Source: Bugula neritina (taxonomy: Eukaryota; Bryozoa; Gymnolaemata; Cheilostomatida; Bugulidae). Taken from it: a stretch of 64,000 nucleotides of DNA. The position numbers and the translations under genes were made by a program. A model generated the notes under the pieces. It did no database searches and was not told the origin of the DNA. It saw nothing but the letters and a program-made list of their open reading frames with translations. The first letter of the stretch is position 1, and every line of letters starts with the position of its first letter. Shown piece by piece: positions 51,201-63,925 of this stretch. The DNA lies in contig OZ037767.1 in assembly GCA_964035545.1 (NCBI GenBank), positions 26,459,628 through 26,523,627 on the forward strand, read 5' to 3'.

Positions 51201-51606
51201 GTTGATGTAACATATTTGAGTCCTAACTGCCAAAATCTGGCTTTGGAACAGACTTAAATTGTAGAAAGAAATATAAGAGCAAAAAACTAAATGACTGCTG
51301 AGAAACACATAATCAGCAGCAACACTTCTTAGGCAGATTGAGCGTTTTTAAAATTTTGACTTCTTATAGAGTCAATAAATGAAGCTAATTAAATTTATTT
51401 ATACATCTAGTATTTATAGGAAGATCAGATATGACATACCTTTTATAAACTATTCTATAAAGAAGATAACATAAAGTCTCACCATGACAACACCAGGAGA
51501 TACTTTACAATTTTTTCGTCTTTATCATACTCTTGTAGTGAAAAGAATGGTAAGTTATTGATACAAAGCTTAAAAGCTAGATCAAACCTGTCCCAATCAA
51601 TCTCAC
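48298..51606 (-). CDS. Coiled-coil protein of unknown function (3' end clear, 5' end unresolved)
   Basis: Supported exons, 5' to 3': 51606-51494 (or to 51483), 50951-50789, 50617-50417, 49690-49604, 49401-49288, 49179-49085, 49029-48988, 48746-48636, 48402-48298 (TGA 48298-48300). Phases agree if the intron after 49288 uses a GC donor (AAAG/GCAAGT). The 55-base intron 49030-49084 is uncertain; reading straight through is also open. The N-terminal part has IDWDRF and LQEYDKDEK; an acidic Ser-rich middle follows, and then long Glu/Lys/Gln helices (RRQIAEEQNRIAKLKAK, RVAEENRVKAVRLAKQ, LKLQQDKEIKFLKSQI). It ends RLLKSLEQYQ. I do not recognise the family; the heptad-like pattern suggests a dimeric scaffold. 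No start Met was located, so further 5' exons probably lie beyond 51.6 kb. Confidence 0.6.
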
Positions 51607-53025
51607 CTATAAAGAAATACTCTTCTTACACATATACATAATATTATTGAAAACAAAGTTCAGTTTCATGATCACACACACTATGCAGAACATCTGTCAG
51701 AATTTTTAATAACATTTTTAGTTTTCAAGTTAGTTGTTAAAAAGTGTTTTATTTATTTTTTTATAGGCAATTGCATTGCAAACCAGCATGCATAAATACA
51801 ATACAAACATTTTTCAATATACTATTAAACCAACAGCTGGGCAGCGTTGCAGCATAGCAAAAGTTCTCACACCAAGTGAATTATTATTACTTTATTAGTG
51901 AAGCAAGCCAAATTCAGTCAAGTCAAGGGCTCAAGGCTCAAGTCAGCAAGTTAGCTTGACTTGAATTCCTGCTCTGGATAGTACAACTACATCTTGTACT
52001 TGCTATCATTGCATTAATAGTTTTTACTAGTTTTGGGGTAGTAATCAGTAATGAGAAATCAGTAATGAAGAAGTTGAATAGCCAATATTTTTCACAAATT
52101 ATAATGAAGTTTTAAAAGTTTTTGATTTGAGATACCAGTGAAGATGGCAGGAGAATCAGAACATAACTTCTTTTGCAATATTTTTCTCTGCAAAGCAGAT
52201 TAAGATTTGCCTATTCTCACCGTTACTGCACTTACCTTCTATATAATGTATCGTTGCTCAGTTTGTTATATGCTATTGACTGTAAAGCATAGAACTCTAA
52301 CTGCTACCAATCTGCTCCTAAACCCGAGTTATTAAAAAACTCTGGCCGAATGTGCTCCAAACTCTCGTCACTGGACTTGGCAACCGCAATGATTATTCAT
52401 GCATAATGTGTCGTCTGCACTTTGCAGTGTTATCTGGGATTCCTTTGCGCGACTCAAGTTATATCAGCAAGCTTCAGTTTCCGATTGAAAAAATTTTCTA
52501 TAGTCCATGGTGATAGCTTATGAGAAATTGGTTTAAAGCATTTTATTCCAGTTATTGGTTTTAAGTATAATGAATTAAGACATTTTCTCAATTGCTGCAT
52601 CTCTGTGATTACTATGCCTAAGATGGTTTGCCTTCGTTGCTTTGGTCATATGCATACTCATACTGATAGCAAAACTGTCCGATTATGCTAGGACTTCTAG
52701 ATCTACTTTCTAGAGTTCTAGTTCTATTTCTACTTCTAGTTCTAGCAGATAAGAACTAGAAGTTACCAAGTGTGAGTATCAACTTGAACTTCAGTATTCA
52801 ATTATATTTCTAATTTAGTAACGTTACTTTTATATATTTGAATAATACTATGAAACCCCTGACTTCATAGTAATTTGAATTAATTTTAAATTTAATCTAA
52901 TGGCTGAGGTTGAAAATAATCATAATCATAATCATAATGATAATACCTTGATAGAAGCAGAGCATTTACATTTATATTGTTATTAAAATACCTGTAGGCT
53001 ATGATGCTGTATTGACTATATCTAT
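51607..53025. other. Region upstream of the coiled-coil model
   Basis: Expected to hold its promoter and first exon, which I could not define. Contains a TCAAG-rich degenerate repeat at 51905-51965 and a TCTAG-rich self-complementary stretch near 52695-52765. Confidence 0.35.
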
Positions 53026-53241
53026 CTATAGTGTTGTCACTTGAATGTCATTGAATTGATAAGCAAAATCTGACACTACTGATTTCCTTGTATCAGCAGA
53101 CAATGAATGATGGACCTCAACTTTCCACATCTGTCTTTTATTAGATAGATAAGTATTTAGCTTAAACAGACACATATATCCGACCAGGAGAATGATGCTA
53201 AGCAGGTAAATCCCTGGGCTCATATCTAACTGCTCCTGAAT
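53026..53241 (-). CDS. Possible terminal exon or small membrane protein
   Basis: A 71-codon frame with stop, reading from an acceptor-like CATTAG as IQEQLDMSPGIYLL. It has one hydrophobic helix (IYLLSIILLVGYMCLF) and then a polar, charged tail. It looks more protein-like than chance frames nearby, but has no partner exons in phase, and I do not recognise it. Confidence 0.25.
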   Translation of the reverse strand: MQEQLDMSPGIYLLSIILLVGYMCLFKLNTYLSNKRQMWKVEVHHSLSADTRKSVVSDFAYQFNDIQVTTL

Positions 53242-53896
53242 CTAATGAGCTGCTGAACAGAAATGGCTGAGGCATTGATACCGCCAAATTCTTAATGAAT
53301 GTTTTTGAAACTGAGAAGTCACCAAGTTGCAGGACATAAGATGATATAATTATAGCAAGGTATTAAAATTTAGTTGTAAATTATCTAGACTGTTCTTTAT
53401 TAAAAACATACATAACATATGAGGGGGGGGCTACTAGCTTCAGTTATTACAGCAAAGCACTGGTAAATAACTAAAGCTATTTAGTTCGTGTAGCACTATA
53501 GACTTCAGTTGTTCTACTAATTCTAGGCTCTAGTCTTGTTGAAGCTTGGGAAAAACTTGCTTTTGACAAATTTTATGAATTCACAGTGCATACAGTTGAA
53601 CATAACATATGAAATGCCTCACAGAACTTTATTAATTTTACCTAACTCTTACAAATAATAAATTTGTGGTGATTGTAGTTATACTAGAGCTCTAGTAGAA
53701 TTATAGTATACCAAACCAAACACAGCATTTGCTATAGTAGAGATAATATAGTCACTATATTATCTTTACTATATTATAGTGTATATTTACAGTTAATCCA
53801 TTTTTTCGTGTTTTACAATTGTGCCAATCAGTAAATGAGAGACTTAACAGAAGCTTGATTAACTTTTGTAGTATGCAGTTGGTGTATATTTTCTGC

Positions 53897-56800
53897 TTAA
53901 GGTGTTGATGTGTCTGTGTAATCTGAAGCCACTTCCTTATACTTGTTCGGCGGCAGTTGTTGAGCTTCCTCTCTGAAATTAGAATCAGATTCTCTACTCT
54001 GGTTGTCATTAGTCCTAACAAACTCATAGTCATTTGCTTCATGGCAGTCCAACTCTGAGCCTTTTACTTGAGAACTGGAATCTTGTGCAGAAGTAGCTGA
54101 TGTTGTCATCTGCTCTGAATGCGTAGATATGGTTGGCTCTTCTATAGTGTAGTACACAGCATCTTCTGTATCACTGTTCTCAATCACTACGTTGTCGTAC
54201 CCATTACACACAGGATCATTGCCATTATACTCGAATCTAAAAAACAACCATCAGCAACAGTTTTTTTTTCAAATAATGTGTATAGGTGAAACTGAATTTT
54301 TTTATAAGAATCAATATAAATAGATGGAACTGTGACTTGAGACTTAAAATTTGGATTTAGTTTAAAATTAGATTTTATTTTTATAGCTTATTTAGAATTT
54401 TATATTTTTTCATATTAGGAAGGAGCCTATAATATATATCATAACTCATTATTTATGTATTCTGCTACCTAAACGTATCCTTTGCTTTTTCAAATTTTTG
54501 TGCTGAAGAACTTCGTTGTGATGAGTGAATGGTTGGTGTTGACTGTGTCATTTGACTGTTCAGCATAACATTGGCAGATCTTCTTCTCCGCTTTCTACTA
54601 CACAGTGTTTGTACAAACAAATCAACAAGATTTTAGTGTATAACCCAATAAAGACAATCATAAAGAACAAAAATTTAAACATTATTAGGAATCTTATCAT
54701 TATAGCTTGTCACATATAGTAAGTAATATGCAAATAACTTACATTGTAAAGTATGTGTTAAGTGTAACCGCAGCGATGATAATTGTGAAAAAGATGACTC
54801 CAATTACTATAAGCATTGTGCGAACATCTGTAAAGGCATAAAAAAATCAAGGGAATTTTTTCTGATGACAATTCTTTTTGTGTTCAATTATTCCCCAAAC
54901 ACTGAAACAAGGATTTTGAAACAGTTCATAATTTTTTAGATTTTATTTAATATATATGCAATCAGCATTAACTATGTTAGAAAAATTAGTTCCCAGTGAA
55001 AAGTTGCATTATATGTGATAAATGGAAAAGTGCTGCGTCTCTGTTATTAGACTTAAAGTTTAGTTACGAGTATTACCCTGGTCACAACCAATAAACACAG
55101 TAGCTAATAATAAGCTGTAAAGTACCTACTATATTTTATTTAAGTTCAAGTAATAATACTAATTTCTTGATCCAAGTATCGGTTACCAATATTTTTTACA
55201 TCTGCAAAACTTTTAGTGTGAAAAAGCATGCTTTTTGCATGTACACCATGCTCTTTGTTAATAAGGATTACTGTTATTTGCTTACTGAATTTATTTGTTG
55301 GTTCACTAACTGGACTCTGTGTTTGAACTGGTAGCTGACTCAACTGGCCCGTGCTAGTGCAATATATTGTCACTTCCTCTAAAATGAACAACGGTGACTG
55401 TGAACATGAAACTGGGAAGTGCAGGAATTTTTTGTTTTAGTGGTGACTTGGTAAACTAATTTACCAATCAAATAAACTATGAAATTTTAGCACATATCTG
55501 TTGAATAAAAACAAATATACATAACATACAAAGGCACTGTTACTGTATTGCTGAAGTCTTTAATTTGTTGATATATAAGTAGTTTAAGGTTAAGTTTGAT
55601 CAATACTGAAATAAATATTGTAAAGGCAAATGTTCTCAGTGAGTTTTGTTTGGTAATTGCTAAGCTTATTTTTTGTATAAGTTGTAAAAATAGCATGGGT
55701 ATCTTATGGCAATGGTGAAAATCTTTCGAGTAGTGAAAATATGAGGAAAAATTAAGAATTATTACAAGGCAAAAAAGACTTGCTACAGGCAACTAATAGC
55801 CCAAAGACCTACAACTAACTGGCTTAGATTATCTTGTTTTGTACTTGCCTTTGGAGTAACCTCCCATTTTTATGATAACTGTCGCGTCAGCTTTTAAATG
55901 ATATACATGCAAAGTCAAAGTAGAGCATTCCTCATCAGTAATCATCCATAAAGTAGAGAATGATGCCTCTGTTTCACCGTAATCCCAGCTGCCGGTTACA
56001 TATGTGCCAGCCATTGGATAAGAATACTGCAAAAAAACTACTTTGCTAATTTTTATTTTTCAAATCGAAATTTTTTGCCCTTAATTAAAGGAATTTTCAG
56101 ATTTCAACAAAGCTAGCTATCATGGTTAACTAAAGTTTCACTCACAGATATCATCTGATTCTGATCAGAGAATTCCAAGGTGGTGGCCGTAAATGTAATC
56201 ACCTCTTCATCCTTGTATGCTGAAGTATCACAAACTACACAGCTGCACGTGTTGTACCTGCAAAAAATTACATCAACCTAAACTGCTAACAATTGTGTTT
56301 CTAAAAATATTAAAGCACATTTAAAAAGCATGATATTACATTTTCTAAAAGCTTAACTGTTAACCTATTCTGCTACAGTTTTTAGAAGATGGGCGATATA
56401 ATACGCTGAGAGTGAGGCTTGAGCTTACGTTCACAGCAATCTCAGAGTTGGTGTAACAATTCAGTGGATAAGAACTCTTTCCACATCAGAAAGAGGCTCG
56501 CAGATTAAATGGCAATACATGTACATTATACTAAACACTAGGCATTCTAAGATTGGCTACCATGGCTACCAATTCTAGCCGTTTACATTACGCAAGGCTC
56601 TGTGGCACCTAGAATAGCCTGAAATCTTTGGTTTCAATCAGCACATTCTAAAATATACTATGGGAAAAAGTTAGTTCTCTTATTGCAAAGCACGAGTAAT
56701 CATTATAGTGATTGGTCTGTTCTGGTGAGAAGACAACTCCCAGCTAACAGTTATTGGGACACTGAGCAAGTATTTATTTAGTCTTAATTTCTCATTATTA

Positions 56801-57359
56801 TGTTTTACATATTAGTACACCAAACACACAAATATGTCATAGCATATAACTACTTTTTACAAAAATGTTCTGTGAAGCAAATTGTTACAGCAATGGGCTA
56901 AAAATTTGAAACTCAAAGATCTAATTACCTATTCAGGCTATTCTAGGGAATTTTACCTGTCATAATAAGCTAAGCTACTGTGCGCATAGGTGTTATTATT
57001 TTATTATACAATCTGCATTAGTCTCTTACCTATCTGCTTGGAGGCTGGAAGCATTGTAGTTCAGCGATGTTTGTTTAACATCTAATATCGTATTATTTTG
57101 TGTCTTGCACCATTCTATGTCTATAAATGTTATAGGTGAAAACAGTTAATAAAACTATGATAGATTTACATAAAATTGTGATTCTGTGCATTGCTATCTC
57201 AACTGTTCAAGTATGTAGACTTTTATAGTCATTCATATATAAATTGTTTGGAAAAACTCACACTATGTTATCAATTAGCAATGTAATACACTTACCATTT
57301 GAAGACGAACTTAGTACAAGGTTATATAATAATACACCTTTCAATAAAAATAGCAGCAT
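53897..57359 (-). CDS. Single-pass type I membrane protein, receptor-like, family unknown
   Basis: Exons: 57359-57296, 57120-57030, 56257-56146, 56026-55849, 55378-55286, 54827-54743, 54597-54469, 54236-53897 (TAA 53897-53899). All phases agree; 363 residues. Signal peptide 1-20 (MLLFLLKGVLLYNLVLSSS). The ectodomain is about 160 residues with N-glycosylation sequons (NNT, NAS) and cysteines in NTCSCVVC, EECST and YCTS; a strand-rich part AGTYVTGSWDYGE...LHVYHLKADATVIIKMGG suggests a jelly-roll-like domain. One helix at about 184-202 (MLIVIGVIFFTIIIAAV) is closed by RKRRRR. The tail is acidic and Ser/Thr-rich with tyrosines in YDNV (Tyr264), VYYTI, DYEFV and DYTDT; YDNV fits the YxN type bound by Grb2-like SH2 domains. 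The intron after 55849 has a GC donor. A minus-strand AATAAA complement lies at 53628-53633. Confidence 0.8.
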
Positions 57360-58838
57360 TTCCTAGTAATAACTATTGTCAACCTTGAACTGGTTACAAT
57401 TTCTGTTTGCATGTTAGCTGTAGTTACCAGTTTCACGATCAATAAACTTGCCTACCTGCATTATACAATATCACCAACACATTATATCCAATTACTGTAT
57501 TGTAAATTGTCATTCATCTCTTATTGTTAACTTTTTCAAAGGGAAGAAAACCTATATTTAGCATGTTTATATGCCTTCATTGAACAGTATAGGCGCAATA
57601 CAGTGGTCAATTCTGACTTATGTATACTTTCCATTGTATTATTTTTTTAGCTGAATAGAACAGCTTGCAACTACCTCAATTTTCACGAACTTCATAGAAT
57701 GCTCAATTTTAGTTGAAATATTGCGTGAAGTGGGCTGTACATTTTTTGAGTAATTATATGGGTACATGCTAGAATCTAGATAATATAGCAACGATTTTGC
57801 CTGTTTTCAAGTTAGTTTTAAATCTACAGTTCATAGACATATATAAAGTACTTACTTTAATTATTAACTACTTTCTACAGGCTATTATACACGGCTAATA
57901 TATACCCCATAACATGGTATATGCACAGCAGTGTCTGTTTAAAAATGTATTTAGACACAGCCTTCATGTAAGATATGCGGTGGGAAATGACCAGCCAGTT
58001 ATGAATGCATAGACTCCAACCTTTTATTGTTGATTGTGGCAAATTAGGATATCAAAAATAACTCATAATATACGTTGATAATATGCAAGTTATACATTAA
58101 ATATAGTTTGATTATGAATAAATTTGTTCAATAAAACTGTAAAATAAAAAAGATAATATAATAAAATATTAATAGCTTTAATATGATAAAAGTGGTAATA
58201 CAAAAATATTAGTAATATCCAAAAACACTGAAATTGAATAGCAAATATACAAATTATCATTATAACAGCAGCAAGCACTCACAATAGAGCTATTTATATG
58301 AAAAGGAAGCGTGGAAGTTCATTTCTTGATATGTTTGCATGTAGGCCATACTACTTGATCCATTTTGTGCACAGGTTATAATATTTAGAGTGGTCCCATG
58401 AGCCAATAACTTTAGAACTTGGAGTTATCAATCCTTCCCCACAATAGCTGAGCAAAGACATTAATATAATAAATACTATGAGGAGATTAAAAAAACAGAG
58501 AGGTAATAAATGGATTGCTTCACTCATAGATCATTTCACACAGTTATAGCTCATTTGTTCTAGACTCACAGCTGCACAATGTCTACACACAGAGTATTTT
58601 TATTGTCATAATAAGCTTTTATACCAGCATGTTAATTTCCTTCCATCAATCAAATAATTAAATCAACTAGATATAAGCAGTCAAAAGTGAATATGAAATA
58701 AGTTGCTACACGTGCTACAAACTCTACAAGTATAATAGCTGCTGCTACTTCTACTAGCATTGCTGCTACTACTACCACTAGTATTACTGCTACTAACTGC
58801 AAGATGAAGTCATACCTTGAATCCCAGAAGTAGATGAT
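57360..58838. other. Spacer upstream of the membrane protein gene
   Basis: No supported exon. AT-rich, with only short hydrophobic chance frames near 58.1-58.3 kb and CTACTA/GCTGCT-type simple sequence at 58735-58800. Confidence 0.45.
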
Positions 58839-61800
58839 TCAGTCAGATTCTGAGTGATCCAGAGCAGTGTACTGAGATGTCTGTGTGTTGAGATAGTCTG
58901 GTGTAGTTGTCAAATTGTAGTATGGAGTCGTTTTTCTAAAACAAATGTAATATTCTTCATAAAGCATTTCCCACAAACACAACCTTTACTCTTTCAGTTT
59001 TATCGCACTGAAAAGTAGTGGAGTACTAAATGGTCGTCATTTATGTTATTTCATAACTGTGGCTATAAATAAAGGCTATTTTACAGGTTATTTATGAGGA
59101 AGTATTTTTACAGACATTTCATATGAAGTCACGATTCTCCTAGATTATTTTAAAGCTGATTAGTCAATTCAATAAATGTGACGGAACTCTTGAGTTACAC
59201 AAAACAGGGTATAGCAGCAAGTGCTAACTAGTGTGTAGTGTAGTATAATAGTGCATCAAGTGGTGAATGAATGTCTGCATAGCTAATGAGCTCTCGGTGC
59301 ACCTATTGTGAAAAGCCTCTATTAGAGGCTTTTCACAAGCCCTCTGGGGACATTTGTATTTTGAAGTTGTCTCCTCCCAGAAGGGCGAAGTGTAGTCTCC
59401 ATGATATATAGAACAAGCACATAAAATCAGTAGAAATCTAAGGTTTGTGGGAAGACTATTGCTAGTACCAGTTTCATTTTTTCTGAGATTAATATTTTGG
59501 CATAAGCACACAGGTTAGCAGTTCCAGAAAAATTTTAAAAATTTTCTTTCTTCAAAAATCTTGAGAAAAATTAACTTCAAAGCATGTTTGTGGTTTTGGT
59601 TACTGCACGAGCAAGCTGAATTGGCAACTATGAAATAAGTCCCATTAATCAGTTGTTATGCTGGCTGTCATATTCAATTTATAGCTGTTGACCTTTCAAC
59701 TCTTTGGTCAGAATGTGCTGTTAACACAGTGTTAGACCACTGCTACTCTGCTAGTGCACTGAATGAGACAGCAGATTAGCTGTGTTAGCATTTTCATTAC
59801 ACTTGCACACTTATGCTATGATAATAGCTAGACTATAACCTCAACATCCATCATTTTCACAAAAAACATTTTCACAAAGCTATGGATATATATTAAATAG
59901 ACAGATTAAATTTGTAGTATAGAACGAATATGAAATGTGCTTTGACACATGTCGGTTAATTATCTAATACAGGTTAAATGCATCTATGGCAATTGTAACA
60001 ATTGTGCTCAAATAAATATATATCTAGATAATTTAATCAAAAACCGAGATAGTCTTTTAGCAGTTGGCATTCAGGCCCTTGTGTTACAGCTTTGTTATTT
60101 CTTAATTATGCCTGTGGCTTGTAGCATTTAGGAGCATGCAGTAGTGAAGAAATTGAGATAGCCTAAGTTCTTTAACTTTCTTTACAAATGTTGGTGTTGC
60201 GTATAACACAACTTTTTTGCTACATTTCTAATCTAGAAAAAAGGCTTTTCCCAATTTCTCCATTAGTACTGCATCTACCTTGTGTGTAGTAGTCATCTCC
60301 GTCAACTGCGGTAGATTCAAGATCCTAGTTAATGTATGGTAGGTTAAAGTATAGTTATATAATAAAATGGATATACAATATAAAATAGGTAAACTAATCT
60401 AATCACTACTGCACCTGAAAGTCCAAGTTTCCCAACTCATCAAATTGCAGCATAAACTGAATTCTCTGAAAATTACTTTAGAAGGAAATTCTGGTTGAAA
60501 AGTAGCCTATTAAGCAGATTCTTACAAGTGAAGCAGTGAAAGCATGTTGATAAAATTGGGTTATTAACATTTTGCTTGGATTTTCAGTTAAACTGTTTAA
60601 TGTTATAGCTCCTCAACTTCTCATGCTTCAAATATCATGAGCTAGTGTTATTGACATTCAACTGCAGTTATACAACTAGCTTGGCTGATCCCATGGGTCA
60701 CAAAATGTTATAAAATATAAAGCCTTTCTTAAATTTAAGACTCATATTTGAATGACATAAAAGTTTAGAGGTTGGCTATAAGTCACGACAGCACCAATTA
60801 GAATATTACAGCTATTATCTTAAAATAGGCATGCGCGAGGATATGTAAGTTAAAATCAAGTATAACATTTCAATTAAATCTTTTAAATAAAACTATTAGA
60901 CCTGTTGTAAAATATGCAATGAAGATATAGGGTAGACAAAATATTTCAAGATGGATCGATACTGAATGAAAAGATGCCTGCTTAAATATAAAGTGTTTTT
61001 AATAAATTTTTGCATAAACTGAGCTTTGCTTTTCTTGGTAATATTTTTCTTTTAAAGAAGTTTTAGCCATAACATGAAACTATGTAAAGCATTTACGGTC
61101 CTTTGAACATAATGTAGCACAAACTCTTCAAAGTGTAATTAAGTGCACATGCTATCACGCATCATTTTGATACTACAAATTTAATCTGTCTATTTAATAT
61201 ATATCTATAGCTTTGTGAAAATGCTTTTTGTAAAAATGATGGATGTTGAGGTTATAGTCTAGCTATTATCATAGCATAAGTGCGTAAGTGTAATGAAAAT
61301 GCTAACACAGCTAATCTGCTGTCTTATTCAGTGCACTAGCAGAGTAGCAGTGGTCTAACACTGTGTCAACAGCACATTCCGACCAAAGAGTTGAAAGGTC
61401 AACAGCTATAAATTGAATATGACAGCCAGCATAACAACTGATTAATGGGACTTATCTCATAGTTGCCAATTCAGCTTGCTCGTGCAGTAACCAAAACCAC
61501 AAACATGCTTTGAAGTTAATTTTTCTCAAGATTTTTGAAGAAAGAAAATTTTTAAAATTTTTCTGGAACTGCTAATCTGTGTGCTTATGCCAAAATATTA
61601 ATCTCAGAAAAAATGAAACTTGTACTAGCAATAGTCTTCCCACAAACCTTAAATTTCTACTGATTTTATGTGCTTGTTCTATATGTCATGGAGACTACAC
61701 TTCGCCCTTCTGGGAGGAGACAACTTCAAAATACAAATGTCCCCAGAGGGCTTGTGAAAAGCCTCTATAGAAGGCTTTTTGTGTTCCTTTACAAAACCTT

Positions 61801-63379
61801 CAAAGCTACATCTTCATTTAGCTTTAAAGAGGAAGAGATATCATCTGCCAGGGGTCCTCATAGCATTAGTTACCAACTTTTATCAATTATTTTCATTACT
61901 GTGATTGGATCTAATCTCATTGATCTCTAACCTCCAACTATCCACAAACTTGCAGATGTTTCTATCAAAAACAAACTCGGACTAGATTGTTTGTAATGCC
62001 TAATATCTGCTCAGTTGGTTTTTGAACAGCTGTCAAAATTCCTTTCATTCTGCCAGATCAGATCACTGTATTTCCTATACTATGTGCAGATGTCCAGTGC
62101 TTTGTGCCAGTAGATTGCTGGATGCCATAAAACATGTAATGTGGCAGTGTGTATGCCATGTAATATGGAAGAGTAAATAAAGATACATATTTGGTTTTTA
62201 CAATGTAGGTTAGAAAAAAGTCTTCATTCTCAAAGTTCTAGTATTTTGAAACAATATAATTAGTTCAAAATTTCAAGCTGAATGAACCCTGAAGTGTTGT
62301 AAAGCAATCCTTGCATATAAAGCCAAACAATTTCTGATGATTGCTAACATTCTGATGTGCCAAGATGATTTATGGAGATTTCATATCAGTATGATGGTTT
62401 TTAGAAAACATAATCCAACCAAAACTTACTAGTTCAATGGTACAACTCAAGTGGAAGGACTAAATCGCTAAATTTGCTGAAGAATACTATTATTTCTGAG
62501 GTTTATTAATCCTAGATTTATCAGGTTTTAACCCATTGTATTGTTTCAGCATGTTGCAGTAAACTTATGTTCTAACTCCCCTAGGTGTCAGATTAGCAGC
62601 TGAGAAACTGCTAAACCTCAGCAACACTCTAGGTACATTATCTGCTGCTAACAGAGAAGGAAAACTCTCCATTAACAGCCATCAGTGGAGCATTTGGAGC
62701 ACAGTCTAACTGGTAAGAAGAAGGATTAGAAGACGCATGTTCAGCACTTAAAAATCCAGCAGCCCCAACTCCAGTTCAGAAAATAATTCTATTGAGGAAT
62801 CAAAACGCGCTTATGACTTCAACTCAAATTACGCACACCCAAATGTTAAACGCACACCCAAATGTTAAACGCTGCTCCAACCTAAAATGCTGATGAATTT
62901 TCAACTTTCACTTTTCAGCCATGTGCAAAGATGTCAAACTTTCTAAGTATTGGTTTAGAGTCTGAGTTTGATATGCAGACACAGTACTTTACAGGCTATT
63001 ACCTGCTACAAATTGAACTGATGAAATCATTTGGCACCTGCCTTAGTCCTCCTGAGAATAAAGTTTGCCAAGCGTTAAAAATTAGTAGTTAAAAGTTGAA
63101 ACAAAATATCATCACCAAATAACAAGGACGAGTGGGTGGTTTCACTGCTGGTGGTAGAGGAGTGAGTTGGTAACATAATAATTCTCAGAGTAAGAAATAA
63201 CAGCAACTTTTAGTTGACTTACTTAGTTGGAGGTGGCACAGGATCACTGAGAACCGTTAAGTAACCTTTAAAGTGAATATCATTGGAATTTCCTGTAGGA
63301 ACTGGGATTTTTTGGCTAAGCAAATTAGCAGTAGAAGCTTTGTCGGGTAGCTCAAAGGAATGTCCATTGCCAACCACAG
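58839..63379 (-). CDS. 3' exons of a gene with proline- and tyrosine-rich C-terminus (5' part outside window)
   Basis: Two exons are well supported: 63379-63223 (51 codons, VVGNGHSFELPDKAS... FKGYLTVLSDPVPPPT) and the last exon 58935-58839 (TGA 58839-58841). Joined directly, they stay in frame (AA plus A) and end KKTTPYYNLTTTPDYLNTQTSQ... ALDHSESD. YYNL and DYLN are YxN-type and QYTAL is YxxL-type, as in signalling receptor tails. A possible extra exon at 60324-60279 has good splice sites but is 46 bases long and would shift the last exon to its other open frame. The gene continues to the right of the window. I do not recognise the family. The 4.3-kb intron contains a large inverted repeat. 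Confidence 0.5.
59308..59921 (-). repeat. Left arm of a large inverted repeat
   Basis: About 610 bases, nearly identical in reverse complement to 61169-61780. The outer end carries a perfect small hairpin, GTGAAAAGCCTCT / AGAGGCTTTTCAC, at 59308-59337. Frames coding MCLCQNINLRKNET in both arms are shared only because the arms are copies. Confidence 0.92.
59922..61168. other. 1.25-kb spacer of the inverted repeat
   Basis: No transposase-like frame. Contains the doubtful 46-base exon at 60279-60324 (minus strand). Confidence 0.5.
61169..61780 (+). repeat. Right arm of a large inverted repeat
   Basis: Reverse complement of 59308-59921 with few differences. At the outer end the match stops within GTGAAAAGCCTCTATAGAAG, where the left arm has its hairpin. 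Confidence 0.92.
61781..63222. other. Intronic or intergenic sequence with little recognisable content
   Basis: Contains a two-copy 19-bp tandem (CGCACACCCAAATGTTAAA) at about 62832-62870 and a short plus-strand open stretch near 62585-62705 (VRLAAEKLLNLSNTL) without support. Confidence 0.45.
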
Positions 63380-63925
63380 CTAAAACAGGTATATATGAGA
63401 AAGATCAGCAATAATAAATGCCAAGGAAGAGCAATGGACTAATAAATTACCAATTACAGAGGGTTGGCAGCCAACTTTAGCACAAGCTGGGATGTTTGTG
63501 TGCACAGTAGTTGGTCACATGGAGTATTTTTAGGTACTTGTACTGCAAGAAAACAAGCAGAAATGCACAGGTCTGATTATCTGTTACCTTGAAAGAGTTG
63601 GAGAGGGTGTGAGGCCGTAGCTTCCTACAAAGTTGTTCTCATTGAACTGAGTATGTGCTAAGTAAAATATCTAAACCCAGACAACACCAGGGTGGTTTGC
63701 AATACCCATATTACCCCTGAAAAACTACCTTGATCATATATTAGCAGGAGTAGTTGTACCCTGGTAAAGCTAAAGCTTTCAAGATACATAAACAGGCCAA
63801 GAGTAATCAACACGAGTTACCATTTCACTACAATCTCAGAGAGACAGACGTTGCTAGTACAGCTCATGTCAAACAATATCAAGTGCCATTATATATATTG
63901 TACTAGCTCCAAACATTAAATCCTC

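Noticed and set aside
59224-61930. Cys-containing frames MCLCQNINLRKNET in both inverted-repeat arms
   Set aside because: The frame is duplicated because the arms are copies; it has no start context or partner exons.
62585-62705. Plus-strand stretch VRLAAEKLLNLSNTL after an acceptor-like CCCCTAG
   Set aside because: Short, isolated, and lies on the strand opposite the only supported gene of that region.
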